A model generated the notes under the pieces. It was not told the origin of the DNA. It ran no database searches and saw only the letters and a list, made by a program, of their open reading frames with translations. Shown here one piece after another: positions 33,767 to 44,434 of a stretch of 64,000 bases of DNA. The stretch covers positions 2,976,001 through 3,040,000 of the forward strand of contig JAHRBC010000002.1 of the NCBI GenBank assembly GCA_022702545.1, written 5' to 3'. Each line of letters begins with the position of its first letter. Position 1 is the stretch's first letter. This DNA is from Phycomyces nitens (lineage: Eukaryota > Mucoromycota > Mucoromycetes > Mucorales > Phycomycetaceae). The position numbers and the translations under genes were made by a program.

Positions 33767-34230
33767 AGCACAAAATACACGCACACACACACACATTCCA
33801 TTCACGCAATGTAAGAAGGAATCAAATCTGTAAAACCCATTCTTTATTCTTTTCTTTTTTTTTCTGTATACCCACCCTTTGTGTTTTTATGTAGCAAGAC
33901 CCTAGGCTAATACTACATTTCCCATTATTTTGCACAGTATCTATATAATGTGCTTTTTTTGTTGTTCATTACGCATTTCCATCAACATATTACACACACA
34001 CACACACACACACATACACATCTTTTATATATATATTATATATATATTATATATATCATATATTATATATTAAAATAAATACATTATAAAATACACCAAA
34101 AAAATACCATGGTCGTACATATTGATTTTAGATATACCTATTTGAATATACTGTAGGAAATGCTTCAATTGATTGATTTTTATTATAGATTTTTTTGAGT
34201 TGTTTTGATTTTTTAAAATATATAAAAAGT
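33767..34230. other. Convergent intergenic region with AC and TA repeats
   Basis: This is the 3' space between the CLIP-like gene and the uracil phosphoribosyltransferase gene. It contains an (AC)n run near 33,993-34,012 and TA-rich repeats at 34,027-34,080. No gene is seen. Confidence 0.6.
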
Positions 34231-35200
34231 TTAATCGGTACCAAAGTATCTATTGGGGGTTTTTTTGGGATTAGTCTCAATGATAGGCAAAGTTAGTCAG
34301 TCTGGTTCTTTACCTGCAACCGAAATCGCCACAGCCAGGAACGATGTACTTTGCTGCGTCAAGTCCAGCATCAACTTCACCAACAACAATCTTGATCTTG
34401 GGGTACTGCTCGATAAAAGAAGCAATGCCCTCTGGAGAGGCAATCAAGTTCAAGAAGATGATGCGCTCCTCCTTGACATTGTTATCCAACAACACCTTGA
34501 CAGCCTGGATAGCAGATCCACCAGTGGCTATAATCCCCCAATAAGTAAATCATTCATTTCCGAGGCCAATTAGCTTACCGAGCATAGGGTCCAACAACAA
34601 GACATAGCGAGAGGCAATGTCCTTGGGGAGCTTGGCGTAATAGAGCTATAAAGTCGCGTCAATAATGGACTGTGTTTGTTACTATGGATTCATACCTTTG
34701 GCTGGTGGGTCTCTTCATCGCGCTGGATAAGGATCTTTCCAATTCTCACGCTCCTGATCATCAGATTTAGTTGCCATGCCGATTGACACCGTAGACCAGG
34801 CAACTAGAAACTTACCGGCAACATTCTCTCAAACCCTGTTCCATGGCTTCACCAGCGCGCATGATTGAAACACCACAGATACGACCTTCAAAGGAAAGAC
34901 CATTGTACTTGGATCCTGTGGGTGTCTCGATGGCCTTGTTGATGACAGGAAGGTGGTTGAGTCCTAGGATTTAATTGGGTATAATTGAATGAGCAAGCTG
35001 TCCCTTTGGTGATTGTATGTATGTATGTATGTATGACTGGATAGCTTACCTTCTTCGACAAGGAGACGAATGATACGGTCAGCGTAAAAGATAAAGTCGC
35101 CTCTCTGGGTTTCCTTTGAGCGGACAATGGTCATGAGTCCCTTGAGCTGGGAAGTTTGGTGGAGGAGTTGGACCTGGGATGGGAGCTTGTAACCGGACAT
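34231..35200 (-). CDS. FUR1: Uracil phosphoribosyltransferase
   Basis: Six exons (35200-35050, 34963-34816, 34753-34696, 34645-34579, 34527-34314, 34249-34231) encode 218 aa, the normal size. The enzyme makes UMP from uracil and PRPP in pyrimidine salvage. Visible motifs are GRICGVSIMRAGEAME, the PRPP-binding loop LLLDPMLATGGSA, and the uracil-binding C-terminus YIVPGCGDFGCRYFGTD. The last seven residues need a 19-nt terminal exon; without it the protein would stop at GCR. The gene is divergent from the YbaK-domain gene across 390 bp. In fungi this enzyme confers 5-fluorouracil sensitivity. Confidence 0.95.
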
Positions 35201-35590
35201 TGTTAGACTGGAAGAAAGAGAGAAAGAAAGAGACAAGTGTTTGGTTACAGGCACAATTTGTCCGTTATTTTACAAGAAAAAAATAGCACACCAAGTCACA
35301 AGTATAATCACCGCCCTGACCAGATCAAGTAAGAAGGTCTAGGGCCTATATTTTGTCGTTATCAGGTGAGACTTGCTTCTGTTTTTTTATACTTCCAGCA
35401 AGTACCTCTTATACCATCGACCGTTATTTCGAAAAAGAACTTGATGTGCGCCAGTAGCCTATCTTATCGTTTCGTGAGACATTGGATCCAGGAATCCTCC
35501 TATTGGGTAAAGTCGTGCAATGCATCGGAGTAAACAAATGTGACTACAGTCCTTCCCTTGGTGGTTTGTCTTTATTCTTGCTCTCACAAT
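35201..35590. promoter_or_regulatory. Shared divergent promoter region
   Basis: 390 bp separate the start codons of the uracil phosphoribosyltransferase gene (minus) and the YbaK-domain gene (plus). The region must contain both promoters. No specific regulatory site is recognised. Confidence 0.5.
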
Positions 35591-36847
35591 ATGCTTGTCA
35601 AAGACCTGCCAGCCGACCAGCGTCAAGATCTACAGGTCAGGACGCAACAGGATACATTTGTTTGAAACAGAATGCTAATATTTTGCCATAGGATCTGACA
35701 AATGACATTAGCAATCTATTCAAGTCGATCTCGAGCGAGTACCTTGAACAATGGCGTCTTGATTGTGATCATGGCACTCTGACCGACTGCCCCGAGGGTG
35801 TAAAGCAGGTCAGTGCGTACAACAGACATGTGTTTATTGTTGTACCAAGACGTTGCATAGGTCCAGCAAGGCTCAAAGGCCATTGGTCTTGACCATCTCT
35901 CAAAGTATATCCGTGTGGAGCCAGACTATTATGACTGGGAATTGCAACAGCGCGCGTAAAGTATTAAATGCCTTGTCTAAATATACATACGCGTGTGTAT
36001 ATTTGTAAAGGATATATAGATATGTGTGTGTGTGTGTGTGTGTGTGGGGATAGCAATTCTTGGGCTGAACACCCGATCCATCTGTTTAGGTTTAGAGTTC
36101 AGGCACCTTCGCGCGAACACATGTGCAAAAGTGTGGTCCTGGAAAACACACGCTGTACCCATAATTCAATTGAAGGTAAAGGGATCAATTGTCATGAAAA
36201 TAAAATAAAAGAGGTGACAAGAGCATTAAACCCCCAAGAACCATAGATCGAGACAACTCTCGCTACTACTGTGTCATTACTCAGGTAAAACAAGAAAGAT
36301 ATTGGTGCTTGGTTTGCTGACCAATTTTGGATGTGATGCTAGTATGTCAAGCCTGTCAATACTCAAAAGCTCCTCAACTTTGTGAGAGATTTGAAAGATA
36401 GAGAGATTAGTAAGAAATACTACAACTTTCGTTTGGCTGATTCAGAGGTAAGTTGCAATGGGGCCAACCATAGCCTTTGTAAAGGATATTTACCGGGAAT
36501 CCTTATACTATAGAAATCCCTGGAACTCACGGGCTACAAATCTGGTGGGGTTTGCCCTGTTGGTAAGCTTATTATTATATTATTCATAACATTCGCCACT
36601 AGCCTGCCTGTATTAATAAGCAATCCAGGCATGACTCATCCGGTTCCTGTCATCCTTGCAAAATCTATCCTTGACTTGGAGGTAATATAATATCTCTACT
36701 ATTTCTCGACTTGAATTGAAAATGTATTTCTTGTTATGAAAGCCTCCTGTGATTTACCTGGGTGCCGGTCATATCGACTGGAAAATCGGCGTTCCTGTAA
36801 AGGAATTTATCGAGGCCTCTGGATGCCTGATTGCAGACCTAGACTAG
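35591..36847 (+). CDS. YbaK/aminoacyl-tRNA deacylase-domain protein
   Basis: Nine short exons join in frame to 230 aa: 35591-35635, 35692-35808, 35861-35955, 36090-36175, 36247-36284, 36343-36447, 36514-36562, 36629-36681 and 36743-36847. The C-terminal half carries YbaK/ProX-type motifs: KSLELTGYKSGGVCPVG, then MTHPVPVILAKSIL, IYLGAGHIDWKIGVP and a final FIEASGCLIADLD. Family members hydrolyse mischarged tRNAs such as Cys-tRNA(Pro), though the substrate of the fungal branch is uncertain. The N-terminal 90 residues are less conserved. The start at 35591 is the first ATG giving an open exon. Confidence 0.82.
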
Positions 36848-37141
36848 TTGGAATGTATATTCAATATATAGATTGTATTATGAAAATATAGACATCTTGA
36901 TACTATTGATTAGAGTATATCTATCTATATATTATATTAAAGACTGATAGATAAATAGGTATTTTCGAAATATGTTTCAATTAGGCCAATATAGAGAGAC
37001 TCTTGGTGATAAATAATTCTCCGCAAGAACTTTTATAACTCGTGTATATTTGTATCCAATTGAATTATCTGTATCTTGGCGTTTGTACAAAAACTTTTTA
37101 TTATTAAAAACAGGCCGATAAGATATGGCTTAATTGGTTAG

Positions 37142-37181
<40 letters not shown>

Positions 37182-37239
37182 ATTAATAATTCACCAACTC
37201 TAATATAAGAACAATAAAAATCAAAAGGGTATAAAGTCT
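36848..37239. other. Convergent spacer with (TA)n repeat
   Basis: AT-rich 3' regions of the YbaK-domain gene and the hydrolase gene, with a (TA)n tract at about 37,146-37,180. No gene is seen. Confidence 0.6.
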
Positions 37240-38032
37240 CTAGACTTTAATGATCTTGTTAAAGAAGTTTGCAGTGAGTTGAATGGCCTGAGTGGCTCTC
37301 TTTCTCACAACTTCATTCGACCAATCGGCACGCGAGGCAGCAAAACCGTGATGAACATCATCAAAACGATAATGCTCACACAGAGGACCAAAGGGCTTCT
37401 TTGCAAGCACGGCCATGTACTCTGTCATGTCAGCTTCATTCTTGCTGGGAATGGCCAGGATAGGCGCATTGGCCTTTTCAGCGTCCTTGACATCGATAAA
37501 TGAGGGGTGGATTAAGCTTGCGGCAGCGAAGAAGGGATCGACGGCTGTGACCTGGACGGCAATCTGGATAGAATGGAAATGTTTATACTTTTATACACCA
37601 TATTTTAAAATATATATATAATAATACCTTTGCACCCCAGCAGAAGCCAACTATTCCGGCAGCAACAATACCTTCCTCCTGGAGCTTGGCTTTGGCTCGC
37701 TGCACAAGAGGGTAAATTACCTCGAACGAGCCATTCTTGGCAATCCAAGACAGCAGCTTTGGGATGTCACCCATGTCCTCGGGCTTGTAGGGCTTTCCGT
37801 AAAAGAAGTCGGGCATGATGACCTTGTAACCACAGTGGTTGGCAAGAATATCACAAAACTGCTTTGTGTTGGGATAGAAACCAAAAATGTCATAAATAAC
37901 CAGGATGGCCTTCTTGGCATCCTTGGGTCCGGCTCTGTAGACCGTCAAGTCACCAATGGTTTCTGTGACGCCTGTTGGCTGGTAATCAGACTTGACAGGG
38001 GGAATGGTGCAGCAGGCGTGTGTAAAAGACAT
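37240..38032 (-). CDS. Dienelactone hydrolase-family alpha/beta hydrolase
   Basis: Two exons (38032-37628 and 37563-37240) encode 242 aa, the usual length. Family features are VIYDIFGFYPNTKQ, the nucleophile elbow GFCWGA (Cys131), SKNEADMTEYM (Asp180) and DDVHHGF (His207), forming the Cys-Asp-His triad of dienelactone hydrolases. It resembles the fungal cytosolic branch that includes yeast Aim2, whose natural substrate is unclear. There is no signal peptide. The intron (64 bp) has gtatta..cag ends. Confidence 0.9.
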
Positions 38033-38829
38033 GATGAATTGATAAAGGGCAAAACGAGGTTTGGAAATGAGATTATATACAACATTTTTTCTAATTATGA
38101 CGTAATAGATATTGCTTATTGAGCAACATAAATTACTCTGTAGAGAAGCAGTTTGTAACCTAGGGAATCCGAGTTTTACTCAACAAATTGTTCAGCTTAT
38201 TAATAAAGAACCAGCTGGATATTTATTGCCTCTTTATTTGGTACAAACAGTTTTGTATTATCCAAAATATGGCAATCAAGTTTACCAGTCACCGTACAAC
38301 GTTGATCATTCGTTCATTTATTTACATTTATATATTTATATATATACAAATGAGCTGTCAAAAATTGAAACGTTTCAAAAATATACTTTTTTTTTGCTTT
38401 GTGTATGAAATAGATTAAAAAAGCAAGAATATATATATATACTTTTTTTTGATCATCAACCGATTGGTGGTGGATGAGACTTTATAACAAATATTTGGAA
38501 TGTTTTGCAGATTGTGTGCTTTTTTTTAAGATTAAAATTAAAAAGCCTTTTTGTCCAAAAATATCGGAGACAATATTAATAAATAGGCGCTTAAATAGTT
38601 CGGTCGACATATAGAAAATAAATAAAAAAAAGTATACTTGCCCTATTTTTGGCCTGAAAAATTGTACCGGATCTTACGAATTAAGGACATCTTGTCTTTG
38701 AAAAAAAAAATATTTATTTGCCAAAACCCCTTATTTTCTCATTTTATCCCTTTTCCTCTCATTAACGGCAGTAAACTTGATCTTTTCTAATATTTTTGTT
38801 TTCAAAGAACAATAAGAATAATCTATACC
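38033..38829. other. Intergenic region
   Basis: AT-rich DNA between the hydrolase gene (transcribed leftward) and the mucin-like gene (transcribed rightward). No supported gene and no upstream signal-peptide exon for the mucin gene were found. Confidence 0.5.
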
Positions 38830-40101
38830 ATGTTTGACAGGCCGGATTCACAACCGGCATCGACCCAGGTACCTACATTGAAAAAGATGAAGAGAATCGT
38901 GAAATCTATCCAATACTTGACACATTGGGATCCTCAACGGCCAAAGACGCGCAAATATAGCATAGAGAAGCGAGTTCCTCAAGAGCCTAGTGGCAGCGAT
39001 AACGATACTCCAGATGAATCAGGTTCAGATACTTCTGCTAGTCCAACAAAGGCCCCAGGAACAACCCAGGCAGAGGCCAATTCGGCAGTCGAGACAACGT
39101 CTGATCCACCTAGAGCGACATCAACTTCTCCTGAAACTGCAGAGCCCACATCAGAAGCTCCCCAAAGAACTTCTGAAGCCGAGACTTCCACACCTACGGA
39201 GTCTCCGGCCCCCACGTCTTCGGAAGCACCCGTCAGATCATCCTCAACAGAGAGACCACAGCCAACGGAAACTTCCGCAGAGTCATCTCCTGTAGAATCT
39301 GCCACAGAAAGTGAGTCTGCAGAACCCACTCCTACCGAATCACCAACACCAACACCAACACCAACACCAACCGAGTCTCGAGAGCCTACGCCTACTGAAT
39401 CGACAGAGCCTACACCTACCGAGTCTGCAACACCTACACCTACTGAATCGACGGAGCCTACACCAACAGAGTCTGCAACACCTACACCTACTGAATCGAC
39501 GGAGCCCACTCCTACCGAGTCTGCGACACCTACACCTACTGAATCGACAGAGCCCACGCCTACTGAATCGGCAACACCTACACCTACTGAATCGACAGAG
39601 CCCACGCCTACTGAATCGGCAACACCTACACCTACTGAATCGACAGAGCCCACGCCTACTGAATCGGCAACACCTATACCTACTGAGTCGACGGAGCCTA
39701 CACCAACAGAGTCTGCAACACCTACACCTACTGAATCGACAGAACCTACACCTACCGACTCTGCAACACCTACGCCTACTGAATCGACAGAACCTACACC
39801 TACCGACTCTGCAACACCTACACCTACTGAATCGACAGAACCTACACCTACCGACTCTGCAACACCTTCAGCAACTGACTCAACAGAACCTACACCTACG
39901 GAGACTTCTGGGCAGACATCTTCTGCAGAGACATCGGCACCCACTGAATCTGCAACACCAATTGGATCGCCCACATCAAGCAATGTGGATCCCACACCTA
40001 CTTCAACAGAACCTTCTTCCACAATTACACCTGCCCCAGAAAGGTCAGTGCCTGCTTTGAATGGCATTATTTATTATAGTTATTTCTATGTATTCCATTG
40101 A
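38830..40101 (+). CDS. Thr/Pro/Ser-rich mucin-like repeat protein
   Basis: The frame encodes 423 aa. A basic N-terminal 50 residues ends in SIEKR, a Kex2-like site. After that the protein is almost wholly Thr, Pro, Ser and Glu, the composition of O-mannosylated fungal surface stalks. The core is about ten tandem copies of a 16-residue unit, TEPTPTESATPTPTES, with late copies changing E to D. Neither a signal peptide nor a C-terminal membrane segment is seen, so the 5' or 3' end may be incomplete. A good donor (AG/gtcagt at 40044) could link it to a downstream exon, and joining to the gene at 40519 is frame-compatible but would need a ~510-bp intron. Confidence 0.55.
   Translation: MFDRPDSQPASTQVPTLKKMKRIVKSIQYLTHWDPQRPKTRKYSIEKRVPQEPSGSDNDTPDESGSDTSASPTKAPGTTQAEANSAVETTSDPPRATSTSPETAEPTSEAPQRTSEAETSTPTESPAPTSSEAPVRSSSTERPQPTETSAESSPVESATESESAEPTPTESPTPTPTPTPTESREPTPTESTEPTPTESATPTPTESTEPTPTESATPTPTESTEPTPTESATPTPTESTEPTPTESATPTPTESTEPTPTESATPTPTESTEPTPTESATPIPTESTEPTPTESATPTPTESTEPTPTDSATPTPTESTEPTPTDSATPTPTESTEPTPTDSATPSATDSTEPTPTETSGQTSSAETSAPTESATPIGSPTSSNVDPTPTSTEPSSTITPAPERSVPALNGIIYYSYFYVFH
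39383..39897 (+). repeat. 48-bp coding minisatellite
   Basis: About ten direct repeats of a 48-bp unit, each two related 24-bp halves, encode the Thr/Pro-rich array. The unit length is a multiple of three and lacks stops in several frames, so spurious long frames also open on both strands. Copy number is likely to vary between strains. Confidence 0.9.
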
Positions 40102-40518
40102 CTGACCGTCTTTTCTATTTTTATCATTGAACACTTTCACGACAACATTTATTTTTACTTTTTTCCCTTTCTCGACACAATTATTCTATACAAATCGCCT
40201 GTACGCCTATCGACCTTTCTGCAAAAAAAAACTCCAACTCCAACTCATTAACCGCACTAACCAATTTGACATTCTGGTATCTTCTTGTGCGGAATCTACA
40301 TTGGCCTTTGCCAATTTGACTTGCTAACCTTGCTCTTGTCCTCCATTGATTCCATTCCCGCTTTTGACACTCATACTTTTGATTCCAAATTCCCCTTTTT
40401 CTTCAACTTCGTTATATGTTTTTCCCATTCATCTTTCTTCCTCTTTTTATCGATTTTATTTCTGTGCCATTAACCTTTACTTTTATACCCTTTAATCTTA
40501 TACGTTACTATCATTATT
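40102..40518 (+). other. Pyrimidine-rich leader region
   Basis: 417 bases strongly biased to C and T on the plus strand, ending at the ATG of the next gene. Such tracts are common in fungal promoters and 5' leaders. It could instead be most of a long intron joining the two mucin-like frames. Confidence 0.45.
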
Positions 40519-42120
40519 ATGGAAAACCCAACTTCATCGCTTGAACCAACCAGCTCGGCTCCAACTAGCTCGGATCCCGTCGAATCTAATACACCCACAT
40601 CCGCTCAACCTGTGTCCTCCAGTACGACAGAGCCAAATCCAAATAGCGAGTCAGTGTCCTCGAGTGCTCCAGCACCTACTTCAGCTCCCACAGATGCGTC
40701 TACGACAAATGCACAACCCACCGAGTCAGCCTCTGAAAGTTCTTTGGAGCCAACATCTAGCGTGGCTGAAGTAACATCTAGTGATCCTGCATCTACATCT
40801 AGTCAGGTTGTACTTGTCCCCAGCGCAAGTGTGTCCGAGGCGTCTTCAACTGAGGCTGAGCCTACCACAACTGGAGTCGAACCAACAAGCGCAGAGGCAA
40901 CTACTACCAATGCCCCAGAACAAACCTCTAGTATTGCAGAGCCAACTTCAAGTATTGCAGAGCCAACTTCCAGCGCTGCAGACCCAACATCTAGTATTGC
41001 AGACCCAACATCTAGCGCTGTAGAGCCAACTTCTAGCATTGCAGAGCCAACATCTAGTATCGCAGAGCCAACATCTAGCACTGTAGACCCAACATCTAGC
41101 ATTGCAGAACCGACATCTAGCGCTGTAGACCCAACTTCTAGCATTACAGAGCCAACTTCTAGTATTGCAGACCCAACCTCTAGCGCTGCAGAACCAACAT
41201 CTAGTATTGCAGAGCCAACTTCTAGTGTAATTGATCCTACTTCTAGTGGCGTAGTAGTGCCAAGTACAAGTACCCCCGACCCGACATCCAGTGTGATCGA
41301 GACTACCACAAACCCGCCAGAACCCTCAAGTACAATAATAGAAACCACGTCTAGTGAACCTCCACCCACGACCTCGATACAAACCACTACTGAGCCTCCA
41401 GTTACTCCAGAGCCAACCCCATCTCCAACACAAACGACCGAACAGCCTACGACACCTCCTACCAAAACAACTCCCGAAAGCACACCAGACCCAACTTCTT
41501 TTGTGATACCTACTAACTCTCATCAAGTATGGGTGACCTCTACCACCAACATTGCAACAGTAACCGATGTTGTAATTAATGGTGTTACGGTTGTCGTGAC
41601 AACTGTCATTCCAAAAGCGTAAGTTGGATTTTATTGTGTTGTTAGGGTAAAAACAGAAACAGCACAATAACCCATTTTCTGGTATATATATAAAAATACA
41701 TTATGGTTTCTAAAAAAACTCTTTTGCTTTAATAGTACTCTTGTGCCTTCACTAGCGGCAGGTGCAGCATCATCATCCGAGGGAGATAACGGTGTGTCTG
41801 CTGGTGTAATTGCCGGAAGTGTAGTTGGTGGTGTGGTCGGTTTGGCTTTGATGGTAATTGGTGGCGTGCTGTTGCGAAAACAACACAAGAAGAAAGAGTT
41901 GATTCGTCGCGAACAGAGTCAATTGGACAATGAAGAGTTTTATGCTGATCCATATAATACATCTGCGGACTGGTCGAACCGATATCATTCAGACGGCTTC
42001 CTTGGTAGCCAACCAAGCAATTCACCTTCCTCTAATACACCAGAAGAATTAGATGAATATGGACACAAAAAATCCCAGTCTTGGTGGAGCGGTCTATCGC
42101 AGCGTTTTCGAAGAAATTAA
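40519..42120 (+). CDS. Ser/Thr-rich surface protein with single membrane anchor
   Basis: Two exons (40519-41618 and 41736-42120) encode 494 aa. Residues 1-330 are a Ser/Thr/Pro stalk with tandem seven-residue repeats (EPTSSIA variants). A short region with VTSTTNIATVTDVVINGVTV follows. A transmembrane helix (AGVIAGSVVGGVVGLALMVI) comes next, then a basic stop-transfer (RKQHKKKELIRR) and a cytoplasmic tail of about 75 residues ending WSGLSQRFRRN. The architecture resembles fungal wall-stress or adhesion sensors. No signal peptide is visible at this start, so an upstream exon may be missing. Confidence 0.65.
40921..41240 (+). repeat. 21-bp coding repeats in the stalk
   Basis: About fifteen imperfect 21-bp units encode variants of EPTSSIA, DPTSSIA and EPTSSAV. 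They are unrelated in sequence to the 48-bp repeat of the preceding gene. Confidence 0.8.
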
Positions 42121-43100
42121 TTATCAGATTAAGGCGGCGCCTCTATATCTGTGTACCTCTTCTATATATAAATAAATAAATAAAAGCTCTTATTCGCTAA
42201 TTAAAAACATAATTTCCATTTTTAGAGAGTTAAAAATAAAGTACACAATACCAATGATGAAGACAATTGCCAAGATCACAAGAGAGTCTTACTACATTCT
42301 TTTTTTAAAAGTATTTAACTCTTTTGAATCAGATCATGCATGCCTCAACAGACCAGGTCCAAAATTCTCAAGAAGTATGAAAAGACCTCAGGTCATAAAA
42401 AATGACTTGGTATCAGTGGAGTTCTTAACAGTGGATCATCACGTCCTGCACCATACCATCAATAAACCCAAAGGCCATCGATAAAGAGGTCCGTTTGTTA
42501 TATAGGATCTTGGAGAACCTTTCAGGTTATCTAAATAGAATATCCTGGTATCAAACTGGGTACTCCAGCTTTTTTTTATAGCATATATGAGGACTTTAAT
42601 GCCTTTGTAAACAGGTTAGATGGTTGTCCTGTGTACCACAAAAAGAGACATATGTTTAAATTGCTTGGGGAAGCTATATCTATTCAGTAGAATAGCCAGC
42701 CCAAAATAATTGGCAGCTTTTACGCTTGAGAAGCGACGTGTTGACTCTAGGCAAAGCGCTGTAACAGTAGTCTTGATTTCTTTCAAAGAAATACAAAAAA
42801 AGGCAAATGAACATTCCTCTAACTGTCACATAAACTGGTATATTCTTCTTGTAGATACTGAAGAAAAAGTGTAGGTTATAACATTATTCAAGTCAAATTG
42901 GCTTGAATGGATTTATTCGAGATATTTATATGTTTTTGCTCCAAGGTTTAATAAAAGCAAATTTTTATTTGAATATTTACAAATGCATGGAATATAAGCT
43001 GACTATAGCAACATATGCCTAGAATCCCATTCAACTATTTTCAAATTAGAAAAACATTAAACTTTTATTATTTGATATGTATATATTCTACAACACCCGT
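42121..43100. other. Convergent intergenic region
   Basis: 980 bases of AT-rich DNA between the membrane-anchored stalk gene and the mL45 gene. No supported gene or element is seen. Confidence 0.55.
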
Positions 43101-44250
43101 TTATTGCGGTAATGTCTTTGAGGGAGGGGCAAGCTTTCCGTAAATACGCCATATGTCCTCAGGGTCAGAAATTGTCTTTTGGAAGACGATATATTCCTGT
43201 ACAGTGTGGATCTTCTCAGGGTCACCTCCAATCAAGCGGTTCTTCTTGTCGAATACAGCCATAGACTAACCCACAAATGTCAAATCAATATATTGACACT
43301 TTACATGCGATGCATGTGTATACATTACCTGCTTAGTGACCATCTTTACTGTAACCTGTCCAACAGCAAACCCATGCTTGCTCATACCAGTAGTGCCAAC
43401 ACATCTTACACACACAATCTTTGGTGTTTCGGCATCACCGTGGTATTTCCACTCCCAACGTGCATTGCCACGCTGCTTGAGCTGGTTCTTCAAGTTCTGT
43501 ATTTGCATAAGCACATGCACACTTTGTGAGTTATCAAGTCAATATCTATTCACATTCGCAGTCATACCGAGTACATTGAATCCAAGCAGACTTCCTCAAG
43601 AACAGTACGATCACCTCTTTATCAAACACGTTAGGATTTATTATCTTCCAAGATCTCCAATCGGCTCAATTACCTTGCAAAGGCATCGTTCATATCCTTG
43701 TAGGTTTCCTCAGCAATGGCCAAGAATTTTGCAGAGTTCCACTTGTCATACTGAGACTTGTACTTGATCAAACCTACACTGTATCACATTATGGTGGGTC
43801 CTGTCAGCCACAAAAAATCTACAATATTCATAATTGACCCTTTTGCTTTACCTGAGCAAGTTTTGTGCGTTATTCATCAAGTTGCGCCATTTTGTAAGAC
43901 GCCAGTTCTTAAAGTCAGTGATTGGTGGTGCGGTATCAGTAGGAATGTAGTTGGCTAACGAAGCATAATACAAATTTATACATTACAGAAATGTAATAAA
44001 AAAAATAAAAACAAATTTACTATCAGCATAACAATTCTCTTATTTATATTTTAGCCATCTAACCAAAGACACCATGGTCACGCATGAGGACAAGCTTTCC
44101 AGGAGCGTCCCTGGTGGCATAGGTACGCATGCCCAAAAGGGCAGTCTTGGCGACCATGGAACCAAAGGGCTGTTGGGTCTGGTTAGCCCAGAGCCCAGCA
44201 GTTGGGCGGGCAAGAGCTGCCAATCTGATACTACGCAAAGGAGATGCCAT
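43101..44250 (-). CDS. MRPL45: Mitochondrial large-subunit ribosomal protein mL45 (Tim44-like domain)
   Basis: Six exons (44250-44064, 43954-43852, 43778-43674, 43616-43568, 43496-43329, 43265-43101) join in frame to 258 aa. The first ~50 residues are Arg/Ala-rich without acids (LRSIRLAALARPTAG), a mitochondrial targeting signal. The C-terminal half is a Tim44-like domain: RWEWKYHGDAETPKIVCVR, FAVGQVTVKMVTKQ, SMAVFDKKNRLIGGDPEK, EYIVFQKTISDPEDIWRIYG. This matches mL45/MRPL45 and yeast Mba1, which tether mitoribosomes to the inner membrane. An in-frame ATG seven codons upstream is an alternative start. It shares a 184-bp divergent promoter with the GCFC-domain gene. Confidence 0.85.
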
Positions 44251-44434
44251 GCTCAACCTTATTATACACAAAAATAAAGTAAAACAAGTAGAGTTTCTCT
44301 AGGAGGGGAAGGGTTCCTTTCCCGGGATCCAGTCACATCCCCTGTCCCTGTTCAGCTTTGAGTGGCTTGTGAAAGCTCACGTGCCTTGACCACAATGCGT
44401 GAGTTCGCGGGAAGCAGGCTCTTGAAGAGACGCC
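44251..44434. promoter_or_regulatory. Short divergent promoter
   Basis: Only 184 bp separate the start codons of the mL45 and GCFC-domain genes, so both promoters must overlap here. The region is less AT-rich than its surroundings. No specific factor site is claimed. Confidence 0.5.

Noticed and set aside
38979..40067. Long minus-strand open frame rich in Val, Gly and Ser over the mucin gene
   Set aside because: It is an antisense artefact of a stop-free 48-bp repeat; the plus-strand product has the expected mucin composition.
39383..41240. Repeat arrays as a possible CRISPR
   Set aside because: Units are contiguous, coding and lack unique spacers; the genome is eukaryotic.
42254..42484. 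76-codon plus-strand frame downstream of the membrane-anchored stalk gene
   Set aside because: Composition is not protein-like and no family signal is seen.
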